Source of the DNA: Sinotaia quadrata
Taxonomy: Eukaryota > Mollusca > Gastropoda > Architaenioglossa > Viviparidae
Assembly: GCA_028829895.1 (NCBI GenBank)
Contig: CM054179.1
Location: 34,017,117-34,081,116 of the forward strand
Reading direction: 5' to 3'
DNA: 64,000 bases
Part shown: positions 13,324 to 26,338 of the stretch, one piece after another
How positions within the stretch are numbered: position 1 is the first letter of the stretch
Layout: the number at the start of each line of letters is the position of its first letter
Made by a program: the position numbers and the translations under genes
The notes under the pieces: model-generated
Seen by the model: the letters and a program-made list of their open reading frames with translations, nothing else
Database searches by the model: none
Told to the model about the DNA's origin: nothing

Positions 13324-13360
13324 TACCCCCCCCCCCCCGCCACACACACACACACACATA
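13324..13360. repeat. C run and (CA)n
   Basis: CCCCCCCCCCCC then CACACACA. Confidence 0.95.
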
Positions 13361-13859
13361 CGATACCAAATGAACATAAATGGTCGAAAACATATATGAT
13401 AATATGAAAATGTACATTCATACACAAGCACTCGCACACACAATACACATATAAAAATATATAAAGATACAAGGAACGACAAATATAACAGAAATAAAGT
13501 ATACACTTGCCAAGTGAACTGATACAAGACAGGTATTGTTAATTCAAACCGCTGTTACATAAATTTTAATGTACAAAATGTATTCCTAGGGTATTTAATA
13601 TATCTATCAATGTAATTGATTGATTAATGACTGACCTACAACTAAAAAAGATTAAGAAGCAGTAGAAAAATGCCTCGCCATTTGTGCAAACATTGCTTCG
13701 TGTGAGGTAATGAGGAATTTTGTCAACCAATGGACTAAATCTGTTGAAAAGAGGGAGAAGATTTCATAAAAATGGATGCTTTTTAATTGTATTATTTAAT
13801 TAAAAAAATAATTTGCGAATACTTATCGATTCAAATATTCTCGCATAAACGTGCGTACT

Positions 13860-14020
13860 TGTGATTAAAGCTATTTTACATATATGCATATACATGTATA
13901 TTTGCAATTAAACCTACTTTACACATATACATGTATACCTGCGATTAAAGCTATATTACACAAACATATACGCTTGTGTACTTGCGATTAAAGATACTTT
14001 ACACATATACAGTAGTGGCC
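13860..14020. repeat. Diverged ~43 bp repeat, about 4 copies
   Basis: The core is TTGCGATTAAAGCTA-TTTACA followed by CATATAC. Confidence 0.8.
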
Positions 14021-14384
14021 CAAGTTACTACCCATACACAGTAGTGACTAGATAATTTACACAAATACAATTGTGACTAAACTACTACACATATAGCATA
14101 GTGAATCAAGCTACAAAATATATATACAATATTGACTCAATCTAGTATGCAATGGTGATTTAAATTACTATTCCGCATATAGATTAGTGGTTCACATAAT
14201 GTACTACACATACACCATGAGTACATGGCAAAAAGTCTAACTACTATACATTTATGCAATTGTAACTCAAGATGCCATCTTTTGTATGTACTAGTAAAAT
14301 ACTATTGCATACGTTTGCAGTATTGGCTCAGATTATTATAAATATGTACTAGTAACTGATATAATAGTATATATCTCAACTCAC

Positions 14385-14790
14385 GATTCACTACTGACTC
14401 GAAAAGTATAATCTGCAATAAAGTCTCATAAGGCTCAATAGTACACATTAGTGACCCTAGCTTATAAAGTCTCACATTGCTACAAAAGTACATTTTAGTG
14501 ATCCGAGCTATTGATGGCTGCAATAAATTCTCACCAGGCTGATCCGAACATATAGATGGTTGCAATAAAGTCTTTTATGAATACAATAGTACACTTTAGT
14601 GAACCTAGATTATAGGTGGTTGCAATAAAGTCTCACATGGCTACAATAGTACATTTTAGCGATCCTAGATTATAGATGGCTGCAATAAAGTCTTTTATGA
14701 CTACAATAGTACACTTTAATGACTAGCTTATAGATGGCTGCAATAAAGTCTCACATGGCTACAATAGTACACTTTAGTGATCCGAGCTAA
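14385..14790. repeat. ~58-60 bp minisatellite, about 6-7 copies
   Basis: TAGATGGCTGCAATAAAGTC and TACAATAGTACACTTTAGTG alternate at about 60-base spacing; less regular relatives extend back to about 14020. Confidence 0.92.
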
Positions 14791-15159
14791 TATATATCTT
14801 TACCAGAGTTAGAGCTACTACGCGCGACTGTAAAAGTACTTTAGCTCATTACGTATACCATGTAACTGCTTTACGAGTCTCACACTACTATATATGAGTG
14901 CACCAGTGACACGGTGTATTTCGACACTAGTCTTTCATATAATATATATGCATTAGTGATTATACAATTGCATATATTAGCTTTACAAGAAAAACTATCA
15001 CAAACAAAGAAACATACAAGATAGAAGTACGTTATTATATTTGTTGACAATGACCAGTCACATGCTACTAGTTGTATTTCTTCAGAATTGATTAGAAAAT
15101 ATGTCTATTTTGTTCCCACGAATAAGAAAATAATATATTTTTTTTCAAAAAAGCATATC
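14791..15159. other. No gene recognised
   Basis: AT-rich, some similarity to the neighbouring repeat fields. Confidence 0.5.
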
Positions 15160-15500
15160 TCATGCTAACAAGTATACGCGCCCATGACAGTAACATGAAC
15201 AATTGTATAACACAATATCGTATATTTATACTCTGCTAGCAAGCATATATGTCCTGACAGTAACATGAACACTTGTATAACACAATATCGTATATTTATA
15301 CTCTGCTAGCAAGCATATATGTCCTGACAGTAACATGAACACTTGTATAACACAATATCGTATATTTATACTCTGCTAGCAAGCATCTATGTCCTGACAG
15401 TAACATGAACACTTGTATAACACAGTATCGTATATTTATACTCTGCTAGCAAGCATATATGCCCTGACAGTAATGTGAACACTTGCATAGCACAATATCA
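15160..15500. repeat. 70 bp minisatellite, about 4.8 copies
   Basis: GCTAGCAAGCATATATGTCC recurs at 70-base intervals (AAGCAT at 15241, 15311, 15381). Confidence 0.95.
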
Positions 15501-15847
15501 CATATAATATTCTCTGTATTCTCTGCAAAGAAATGCACTAATAGCTCCCCGATGAAGTAAAGTGATGTTATCTTGATATCTGAAGCTCCGTGTGGAGTTT
15601 GTGGGAGGGGAAACAAGGTAGGTCTGAAATGGCGGTGTGCTGTACAGTGATTGACGTTTGTGCGGAAACCTACTTGGAATGTGTTTACCTTTCAAAGAAA
15701 CAGCAGGAGCTGGTTGGGTCTGTTGGTGTGTAGAAATGAATCATTCTTGACAGTCTTTCACATTTGGTTCTAATGAAGGGAGTAGAACTACTGACTAAAT
15801 ATTGTTTATAATTATTTTTCTTTGGAAGTGGGTGGGTGGGGGAATTA

Positions 15848-15962
15848 AAACACTGTTAAACACAGCAGGGAGTTTAGGTTAAATATGTACTAATTGCACA
15901 TTAAATACTGTTAAATACAGCAGGAAATTTAGGTTTAAATATGTAATAATTGCACATTAAAC
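15848..15962. repeat. ~58 bp tandem duplication
   Basis: Two copies of ACTGTTAAA-ACAGCAGG followed by TTTAGGTT and AATTGCACATTAAA. Confidence 0.9.
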
Positions 15963-16624
15963 TAATCACATATTTTCAACAGCGGCTAATTTGTATAGTT
16001 ATGATATATTTCAAAGGAAACAGTTTAACGTTTCCTTGCTAATCACAGGAAATATCCCTCTATGGAATTAATTGACACGGAAATCATCATAGGAAACGTT
16101 ATATATTCAGTGCAGTTATTTGACACTGGGATAAACATAATAAAAACGGTGTAAAAGTGCATTAATTATATACTAAAATAAACATAGCAAATGTGATCAG
16201 TATAGTATATTGGATACTGAAATGAAATAAATATAACAAACGTTGCAGCCTGCACAGTATGTTTGAAACTGAAATAAACATAAATATACTGCAATCTGAG
16301 CAGTTACTTAAAATAGTTTTATAAACAATAAATGTTGCAATTAAAGTAATTATTTAAAACTGAAATAAATATAACAAACTTTTGATCAGACATATATATA
16401 TATTACAAAAGGAAAAATATGTTTGAAAAGTTGCAATTATTATTTTGAAAATCAATAGTGCTCGAAATGAAAAGCATTGTGGTTAGTATTACCACATACA
16501 TTCATGACGCGTCTGAATTGAAAGATGTGTCCACCTTTGTCTCCTTCTGGTAGAAACATTTCGAGAAAAGGTTAAACAGGAACTGCGTGCAGTACTTCTG
16601 CAGTGACAGTAAACGTATGCAAAA
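15963..16624. other. Degenerate AT-rich repeats, no gene
   Basis: ACTGAAATAAA-ATAACAAA words recur loosely at 16190-16390; nothing else was seen. Confidence 0.5.
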
Positions 16625-17415
16625 CTGATCCTGCATCGAAACATTATGTAGTGCTGGAACGACTGTCCCTATATCAAGACATTCTTTAGTGCTTGGAACG
16701 ACTGCCCTTATATCAAGACATTCTTGGATGTTCAGAACTATTGCACCATCATGAAAACAGACTTTGATGTTAGGACTACTCTCCTTACATCAAAACATTC
16801 TTTGATGTTCAGAACTATTGCACCATCATGAAAACAGACTTTGATGTTAGGACTACTCTCCTTACATCAAAACATTCTTTGATGTTCAGAACTATCACCA
16901 TTACATCAAAACAGACTTTGATGCTCAGAACTATCACCATTACATCAAAACAGACTTTGGTGTTCAGAACTATCACCATTACATCAAAACAGACTTTGGT
17001 GTTCAGAACTATCACCATTACATCAAAACAGACTTTGGTGTTCAGAACTATCACCATTACATCAAAACAGACTTTGGTGTTCAGAACTATCACCATTACA
17101 TCAAAACAGACTTTGGTGTTCAGAACTATCACCATTACATCAAAACAGACTTTGGTGTTCAGAACTATCACCATTACATCAAAACAGACTTTGGTGTTCA
17201 GAACTATCACCATTACATCAAAACAGACTTTGGTGTTCAGAACTATCACCATTACATCAAAACAGACTTTGGTGTTCAGAACTATCACCATTACATCAAA
17301 ACAGACTTTGGTGTTCAGAACTATCACCATTACATCAAAACAGACTTTGGTGTTCAGAACTATCACCATTACATCAAAACAGACTTTGGTGTTCAGAACC
17401 ATCACCAATACATCA
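16625..17415. repeat. 39 bp minisatellite, about 13 clean copies with diverged older copies on the left
   Basis: The unit contains GACTTTGGTGTTCAGAACTA and TCACCATTACATCAAAACA. Left of 16880 there are longer variant units (CATTCTTTGATG, GGACTACTCTCC). The unit is 13 codons, so long frames are open on both strands (16815-17489 minus, 16828-17436 plus); they are artefacts. Confidence 0.97.
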
Positions 17416-17774
17416 ATGGGACATGTAAATGGATGACGAGAACAAAATAGGTAACTCGCCTTATTGATACGCCACGGCCCAATTTCCAAGTTAAAATTTA
17501 ACCCACTTTTTTTAAAGAAAAAAATACTATAAAACTAGTGTATAGACACAAAACACAACTATAAACGTTATGTGTGTCAGTATGCTATAGAAAAAAAACA
17601 ATACTTGTCATGAGATAGATGTCAGTATGTTACAGAAAGAAAGATAAACTCTTCAAATGTGAGACGCTTGCAATATTCAAAGAAAAGAAAGAAACAACTA
17701 TATCAAAATGTGATGTATGTCAGTTAGCTAACAGAAAGAAACACAAGTATAAATATGAAGTATGTATGTCAGTT

Positions 17775-18440
17775 TGCTGAATTGGGTTTATTGAATGCAA
17801 CATACAAAAATGATAAAATCATGCGTATACTGAATGAGACAAAGAATAACACAGTTATATATTTACTGAATGAGACAAAGAACAACACAGTTATATGTTA
17901 ACCGAATGAGACAAAGAACAACACAATTATATCTTTACTGAATGAGACAAAGAACAACACAAACTATATCTTTACTGAATGAGACAAAGAACAACACAAT
18001 TATATCTTTACTGAATGAGATAAAGAACAACACTGTTATATCTTTACTGAATGAGACAAAGAACAACACTGTTATATGTTTACTGAATGAGACAAAGAAC
18101 AGCACTGTTATATGTTTACTGAATGAGACAAAGAACAACACTGTTATATGTTTACTGAATGAGACAAAGAACAACACTGTTATATATTTACTGAATGAGA
18201 CAAAGAACAACACTGTTATATATTTACTGAATGAGACAAAGAACAACACTGTTATATCTTTACTGAATGAGACAAAGAACAACACTGTTATATGTTTGCT
18301 GAATGAGACAAAGAACAACACTGTTATATGTTTGCTGAATGAGACAAAGAACAACACTGTTATATGTTTACTGAATGAGACAAAGGACAACACTGTTATA
18401 TGTTTACTGAATGAGACAAAGAACAACACCATTATTTATT
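17775..18440. repeat. 36 bp minisatellite, about 18 copies
   Basis: CTGAATGAGACAAAGAACAA then CACTGTTATATGTTTA. The unit is 12 codons long and open on both strands (17935-18442). The segment 17416-17774 before it shows only loose TATGTCAGT-type repeats. Confidence 0.97.
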
Positions 18441-18539
18441 AAGAGAATAGGAGAAGTAATGAATAAATAATGTTGTTAGTGAATGTGACAAGAAATGGCA
18501 AAAGCATATGTTTAATAAATGTTACAAATAAGTATAGAA

Positions 18540-18675
18540 TCGTACTGTGTGAATGTCACGTTTAATTACACAATCATGTGATGAGTGAATGCTACAAATA
18601 ATTACACAATCATGAGTTGAGTGTATGTCACGAATAATTAATTACACAATCAATTTGTTGAGTGAATGTCACGAA
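18540..18675. repeat. ~40 bp repeat, 3-4 diverged copies
   Basis: GTGAATGTCACGAATAATTA and ACACAATCA recur. Confidence 0.85.
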
Positions 18676-19340
18676 TATTGGCAAAATGAGGTACCTGGCG
18701 AAAAGACGAAGAGAAGAAAAGGATAATGGAGAACTTGACAAAATCGGGTGTAACAAATATTATTGGGGATAAAGTGAATAAAGATTAAATCAAGTTTAAC
18801 AGAGGTGATAACTGAAACACTTTGCAAAGTTGCAATATTTATGTTTAACTTGTGTAACTGAGATTAATGAAGACGCAAAAAAGCAAACGTAATTGTCTTG
18901 TAGCAGATATTCTATGAAGAAGGTAAAAATCAAATGCAATGGAAATGCAACATATATGTGTTGAAGAGGACTAAATTAGATTAAATAGTGGTTTAACGGA
19001 GATATGGTAAATATAAATAAATCGGGTGTTACAGCGGTGTAAGAGATATGGCAAACAGAACTAAATCAGGTGTGGCGGAGAAATGGTAAACAGAACTAAA
19101 TCAGGTGTGACAATGGTGTAACGGAGTTATGGCAAGAGACCTAAATCAGGTGTATAACAGATAGGATAAAGGGGACGAAACCAGGTGTAAAATCTGTTTA
19201 ATTGTGATACAGGAAATTAAAAAACAAAATCAAGCGTAATGAAAATGCACGGGCTACACACAGAGAGTCTCAGACATAGTGGGGATAGAGTGAAGAGGGA
19301 CAAAGCCGGGTGTAACAGCGATGAAAGTTAAAAATATAGA
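18676..19340. repeat. Field of degenerate ~40 bp repeats
   Basis: ACAGAACTAAATCAGGTGT, with GTAACGGAG-TATGG, recurs loosely, clearest at 19030-19160. No gene. Confidence 0.6.
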
Positions 19341-19344
19341 AGAG

Positions 19345-19965
19345 TAGCATTGAGTACATGCTCGCCACTTGTGATTTGCTTCATACTGAGATGCTCCATT
19401 CGCCATACACTATAATTAAGAAGCTCAATGACAACTTATTCACATTTGATTATAGTCTCTAAAGAAAACATGATCCATTCTGTCAATCTGGCCACGACAA
19501 AAGACTGTCAGTCAGATAACAACTGTACCCAATCAGAGGTCCCGTCCCGATCTGCCTTGACATTCCACTCTATGTCATATAGCGTTCTCATACAATGTTC
19601 TGGACGGGAAGGAAATGAATGACATGATTGCTATGGAGTGCATTTTGGTTAGATATAATTTCACCTATTTTAAACCTGAATCTTGGCGTAAAATTCCCGA
19701 TAGACGCGATAAAATAATGTGTTACATGTACGGATAATATGGAATAGTACATATTTTTCTTTTGACTTAGTGCTGATCCCATTAACTTGCCAAAATACAT
19801 ATCAAAATGTCAATTCTGTTAAACATTTTGAACAGTAACCAAACATGGCGTGCCTTTTAAGACATGCATCAGTGTCACTACGCAGCGACCGTCATTTTGT
19901 CCTACAGCAAATATTTGATTTCAATTACAGATACGGTCGCTTGAGTGTGGGCAAGGAAAGAAAGG
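19345..19965. other. Complex unique segment, possible conserved non-coding DNA
   Basis: Not repetitive, mixed composition, with a GCGACCGT/ACGGTCGC inverted pair at about 19882 and 19932. The small frames (19428-19622; 19588-19800 minus) show no domain. Confidence 0.3.
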
Positions 19966-21317
19966 GTAGGGACTGTAGTTTGGAGCTGGCAGATGAAGAG
20001 AGGTAGGGATTGTAGTGTGTGGAGCTGGCGGAAAAGGAAAGCGCAGGAATTGCGATTAGTGGAGCTACAACCACAAAAATAAGAGCTTTACTAAGAAATT
20101 ACTTACGTTCGGGTTGGAGGAGAGGAAAGATCTCCATACAACTAAGAAAGATAAGACGAACCTAAAACAGAGAAAGCAGTACAGAACAACAATTATGTCA
20201 TACAATGATACTTTGGATGTTTAAATAACATCATCTTCTCATACCTCTATTCTTTTCCTGTTTATTGTTTTCACATGATATCAATATTTCAGAATAAAAG
20301 TACAGTTCTAAACCAATTATTAGAACTATAATGATTCAATAGCCCATGGTGGTTTTATTACTATGGATACAGGGGACTGGCAAATAGATAAAAGTTAAAA
20401 TTACTAAAAGTTCTCCTGCTATTGAGCAAGGTATTATTATCTATGTGTCAGTCTGATCCTGTGCATTAGAGTATTACATGTACAAGATGTTTAAAGTTTT
20501 ACTGAATAGTTTGACGATTACGAAATAGCTTATAATATTACGTATTCATTCATACCATTACGAAATAGTTCAACATATATCTACGTACCACGTTTTGATA
20601 TTAACGATATTTTATAGTAATGTTTTCAAATATTATACTATTATGAATCTGTTCATAGTAGTTTTCAAGGTATTTTATATTAATATTAAGAACTAAAAAA
20701 TATATATATGTTACAGATTATGAAATAGTATAATAGTATTAATAAAAAGTTCTTAGTAAATCGATATAGTTAAGAGTACTCTTATAAAATCGTTCGTAAT
20801 TTTACAGAATCATTCGTAGTATTTTGTGGAAGTTTATAGTACTGTATAAAATAGGGTATAAAAAGGAATTAATTCGTAACCGTATACATAGGTTAGTTCG
20901 AAATATTTCAGCGTATTTTAAAATAGTCAAGATGTAGTTTATATTATGAAACAGTTTATATTGCTATTATGAAATTGTAATTTTAGATAGTTCATAGCAT
21001 TATGATGCTCTCTTTTACTAGCATGTTGTCGCAAGTCAAAAAGCTAATTATTAAAATTAAAGAGTGAGCCTGTGTCTAATGGCTTAGGAAGCCGTACGAT
21101 GGCTTGTAAATTTAGCCCCCCTAGAACGATACGTGGGCCTGGTGTGGGACCTAGAATGTCTAGTTCGATAATATTTCTGGCTGCATAGTTCAAAGCTAGA
21201 GGTGACTATCCAGGACCACTACATCAAGTCAAATGCAGGCTCAGAATTGATAGGGCAGCATGCAGGTCTTGCCACCGATGTCTGTCGTCGCAACTTGAAT
21301 TGAGAAAAGAAAAAAAG
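19966..21317. other. No gene recognised
   Basis: AT-rich at 20180-21000 with AAATAGTT-ATA words; 21060-21300 is more complex and may be transposon debris. Confidence 0.45.
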
Positions 21318-21440
21318 AAATTCCGAACACTTTGTGTGTAAATTTGAGCTGAGTAAAGAGAAGATAACTCTGAAAACTTTGTGTATAAACTTGAGTTGAT
21401 CAAAGAGAAGATAACTCTGAACACTTTGTATATAAACTGA
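21318..21440. repeat. ~48 bp minisatellite, about 2.5 copies
   Basis: AAAGAGAAGATAACTCTGAA and ACTTTGTGTATAAA recur. Confidence 0.9.
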
Positions 21441-21799
21441 CAATCGAAGTGAGTGGGAGTGGTGTGAGGACTATAGCGTATGTTCATTTTAACTCACCAT
21501 AACTTGTAAATTTTATCATTATTATTTATTAAATTATTTTTGTCTTCTCCGCATCTTGATTAATTCATTGGGATCGACTGAAATTAACTATATACTGATT
21601 GATTGATTGTTAAGTTAATTTCATAGGAGAAGATAATTTTGTGATCCCAAAGTCAATGTTAACTAGTCTGCTCATCATTGTGTTAAGTTGAATAATTTCC
21701 TCACTATATTATTGCACTTGAATTAACACAGTGACAGAAGGAGATGGCTAGGCTATGGGCTGCTATTGAACATCAAGGATTTAAAATCTCAATAATTAA

Positions 21800-22440
21800 T
21801 ACTATAACAGGTTCGTATACAAACCCCAGAGGTAACAATCATCCATGATATTATATACAGATTCCTCTTTCATGTGTTCGATGAGCAATCCCATCATCTC
21901 GGTGAAAACAGCGGGCAATGTGATGATTCCAAACGGCATCACCCGCCATTGATATTGACCATCAGGTGTACTAAATGCTAACTTTGGCTTGTCTGCCTCA
22001 CAGACTGGAATTTGCCAGAAAAACATTTACAAGATTGAGCTTGGAAAAATATTTAGCTCCATTAATTGAGCGAACAGATCCGATACTTAAGGTACCAGTT
22101 CGGCTGAAAAAAATGACATGACTTATTTAATTGTCTCTAGTCCATGCAAAATCGGTGAGTGCTGTCCCTTTTTCTTTCTTTACAAGGATTATAGGAGAAC
22201 TAAATGGGGACTCCGCCTTTTCAGTCATACGTAAGGCCAACTAAGAGTCAATTTCCTGATTAACAACATCATATTTAGCATAAGGTAAAACATACGGTTT
22301 CTTGCGGATCGGATATTGATCCCAAAGTGCGACCGTAAATTCGCAGACACGTTTTTCCGAGTTTATCGGTAAAAACATCAGGAGTTTCTTTTATCATGTT
22401 CCATAACTGTTGAGCATCAGAGTCTGGTAGTTTTGGGTTT
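21800..22440 (-). mobile_element. Ty3/gypsy reverse transcriptase remnant, downstream of integrase
   Basis: Minus strand. Near 22420-22340 a segment ending in PDVFTDKLGKT resembles the entry to gypsy RT; near 22210-22160 SPFSSPIILVKKEKG is the SP-x-x-SPIV-L-V-x-K-K-DG block; the open frame 21802-22026 holds FWQIPVCEADKPKLAFSTPD, then RVMPFGIITLPAVFTEMM, then NIMDDCYLW, where the two Asp of the catalytic Y-x-D-D box survive. Integrase lies upstream of RT on this strand, the reverse of most Ty3/gypsy elements; either a Gmr1-type element or two rearranged copies could explain it. Confidence 0.8.
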
Positions 22441-22461
22441 ACGATGATGTCATCGATAGTT

Positions 22462-22840
22462 TCAGCCTTTGGTTAAGCCTGGGTGTAGTATTGATTCAGA
22501 ATTGGGTACAGAGGTAGCAACCATGTTATCAGGACTTTCCGTATATGCCTTCATCAGATTAGCAAAGATTAGAAAAGATTTTGCTTTGGATCCGATCTGA
22601 ATTCTGAAATTACTCCCGCTCAATTTTTCAATGATATTGTAGGGTCCTTGCCATGATACTTCTAACTGTTTTTGGTGAAACAGTAATAGCAACAACACCC
22701 ATGTACCGACTTCGATGTTCTTATGATTGTACAGACGTGCTTGTCTGGCCTTACATTTTCGGCTGCTATTTGACATGAAGTGTCAATACGGTTATAACGT
22801 TCAATCACGTTTCTGTTAGACTGCTTTCTCTCTCCAATAT
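22462..22840 (-). mobile_element. Ty3/gypsy integrase C-terminal remnant
   Basis: The open frame 22462-22776 encodes KARQARLYNHKNIEVGTWV, WQGPYNIIEKLSGSNFRIQI and FLIFANLMKAY: the GPY/F-type subdomain of gypsy integrases (V-G-W-V-L, then W-G-P-Y-I, then N-L-K-Y). The upstream piece (ERYNRIDTSCQIAAENVRPD, about 22735-22810) lies in another frame. It is separated from the core by the 36 bp array at 22845-23168, which grew inside the old pol gene. Confidence 0.75.
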
Positions 22841-22844
22841 TCTT

Positions 22845-23168
22845 ATAATACAGACATGGGTCCCTTAATGGTTCTACTGTATAATATAGACCTGGGTCCC
22901 CTAATGGTTCTACTGTATAATATAGACCTGGGTCCCCTAATGGTTCTACTGTATAATATAGACCTGGGTCCCCTAATGGTTCTACTGTATAATATAGACC
23001 TGGGTCCCCTAATGGTTCTACTGTATAATATAGACCTGGGTCCCCTAATGGTTCTACTGTATAATATAGACATGGGTCCCCTAATGGTTCTACTGTATAA
23101 TATAGACATGGGTCCCCTATTGGTTCTACTGTATAATATAGACATGGGTCCCCTATTGGTTCTACTGT
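22845..23168. repeat. 36 bp minisatellite, about 9 copies, inside the integrase remnant
   Basis: The unit contains GACCTGGGTCCCCTAATGGT and TCTACTGTATAATATA. Being 12 codons long it leaves frames open on both strands. Copies form two classes, ATGGGTCCCCTATT and CTGGGTCCCCTAAT, in blocks, which fits stepwise expansion. Confidence 0.95.
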
Positions 23169-23329
23169 ACAAGAGTTCAAAATCAAGAAAAGAGTTGAAT
23201 CTTGCAATACTTCGGACAACGCAAAAAAAAAAAAAAAATACATCCAATCATGGAGTTTTTCTTCGCGCAATTTGTTCAATTTGTTCAATGATTTGGTAGA
23301 ATAGTGTTAAGGTTTTCGACTAAACCATT

Positions 23330-23590
23330 ACAAATAGGGTGGTAAGCTGCTTTACCCTCAAACGTTGATTAATCTCTTTCATTAGCTTGCTAGTAAATTG
23401 CATCCTCTCTTGGACAAGAGTTCTTCTGGAAATCCTATATGTGAGAAAATGGTGAACAGTGCATTTGCTACAAATCTGGTACTACTAGAACTAAGAGCAA
23501 CCACTTCAAGCTATCGCATAGAGTAATCAATTACAATGAGAATCCATCTATGACTTCAGCCCAATGAAGGCATGATAACAAGACCCATCC
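23330..23590 (-). mobile_element. Ty3/gypsy integrase core remnant
   Basis: Minus-strand reading gives WILIVIDYSMR near 23530 (catalytic-core strand with Asp), then FVANALFTIFSHIGFPEELLSKRG near 23430 (the GFP-x-x-x-x-S-D-x-G block with Asp replaced by Lys), then a segment where the H-P-x-x-N-G-x-x-E region should be. Stops and frame changes are present. Integrase joins cDNA ends to host DNA; this copy is dead. It continues downstream on the minus strand into the integrase C-terminal piece. Confidence 0.7.
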
Positions 23591-23619
23591 ATCTGCTATT
23601 ACTCCAATGTACGGTTTTA

Positions 23620-24804
<1,185 letters not shown>

Positions 24805-25015
24805 ACACAGGCAGTAAGTCTGACTGAGTTCAATTCCACTGCTAGTAAGTCTGAGTTCAAGTCCACTGGCAGCAAGTCTGACTGAGGTCAAGTCCACTGG
24901 CAATGTCTGACTGAGTTCAGTTCCACTGGCAGTAAGTCTGAGTTCAAATCCACGGTCAGTAAGACTGAGTTCAAGTCCATTGGCAGTAAGTCAGGCTGAG
25001 TTCAATTCCATGGTA
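24805..25015. repeat. ~30 bp minisatellite, about 7 copies
   Basis: CACTGGCAGTAAGTCTGA then CTGAGTTCAAGTC, with small deletions. Confidence 0.92.
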
Positions 25016-26337
25016 GGAAGAAATGTTAACAATGATTATGATTATATTAAATATATTATGATATTATGTATGGATTAATAGGTATTCCAAGAATAGTCAT
25101 ACTATTTATTTTATTTGCGGTCTGTAATTTGTTTTACTGTAACTGGCTGCTCCATTAAACATACTGAGTTTCAAAATATATTTTCATAGCTGGCACTCCA
25201 CTAATTGTTTCCTAAATATTGCTTATTAGGTGTAAGTCTGCTTTTTCATTATCTGCAGGGTGCTAATGGTGTGAGAGCTACATGTAACCACTTGTATTCG
25301 TATTATTCATCTTGAAGATAACATTGTATGTACAGAAAATGTCGCAAATCTCACATTGCAATTTCATATTATTTGTACCGAAAAAATCATGTTCACCATG
25401 ATTAAATGATCGCAGTGTGTTGAATTATTTTACGTCATTAATATATGTGTGCTAAAATGTCTTGTTTAAAACTTATCTGTTAGTGTAATGGAATAATGAA
25501 CTCATCACCACTAGAGGTCACATGTATGCCGAAATGTCGAATCTAGAATTCAGCACCTTTCAACGTATAGTGTGTACTGAAAAGTATATTTTCTATTAAA
25601 ACATCTCCAATTGTGTATTGCAATATCGAGATAATCTTTATTGATAAGTTTCCACGTGTGTTTGTAACGCCGAAATTGTACCTTACTGAGAATGAATCAT
25701 ATTAAGATAAAACATGTACACCTAAAGACTGGCTTGTTGAAAAGAAAGATTCAAATAGAACCCCTTATACTTATCAAAAGTTAAGTTTTCTTTAAGCTTA
25801 ATCGCTTTATAAAAGAAATTAGACATAAGTCAATGTAAGGTCAGAAAATAAATATAAAAGTCACTGTTAGTGATATTCCAGGCTTATACCATTCTTTGTA
25901 ATGTACAACACTAACTTTAATTACTTACCCGAAGGAAATGTAGTAAATGACTATACATATAAAATTATAAATGATTATATTTTAGTTCAGTGAACCCGTT
26001 TTTATTACTTTGAATGTTAATAAAACGTCCTTAATAGAATAACAAATGTTGAACTACAACATGCGATGTATCTAGTTTACATCTTGTAAAGCACTTATAT
26101 TGCTTGCATTACTATTATAATATATACGTTATTCATGGGAAATGTGCGCGTGTTCATTTCTGAAGAAATTACATAAAAACACACAAATCTGTGATTAAAA
26201 TGATAAAAATTATAAAATGAGCAATGCTCAATTAGTGTAAGTGAAAGTCAGTGTTGGAGAATAAAGTAGAATTGGTTTTAACCAAAATGAATCAGCATAG
26301 TCAATATACAAGATGCATCAAAACCACTCATTGTCAC
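25016..26337. other. AT-rich unique sequence, nothing recognised
   Basis: No frame over 60 codons and no clear repeat. Confidence 0.5.
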
Positions 26338-26338
26338 A

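Noticed and set aside
15160..15500. CRISPR-like direct repeats
   Set aside because: These and the other arrays are contiguous tandem units without unique spacers, in a eukaryotic genome.
17462..17480. GATACGCC similarity to 60828 as a SINE pair
   Set aside because: Only about 10-14 bases match; probably chance.
16815..18442. Long ORFs on both strands over the 39 and 36 bp arrays
   Set aside because: The repeat unit is a multiple of 3, so several frames are open by default; the peptides are pure repeats.
22662..23299. ORFs on both strands over the 36 bp array
   Set aside because: Only repeat-coded; the true content is a decayed minus-strand integrase interrupted by the array.
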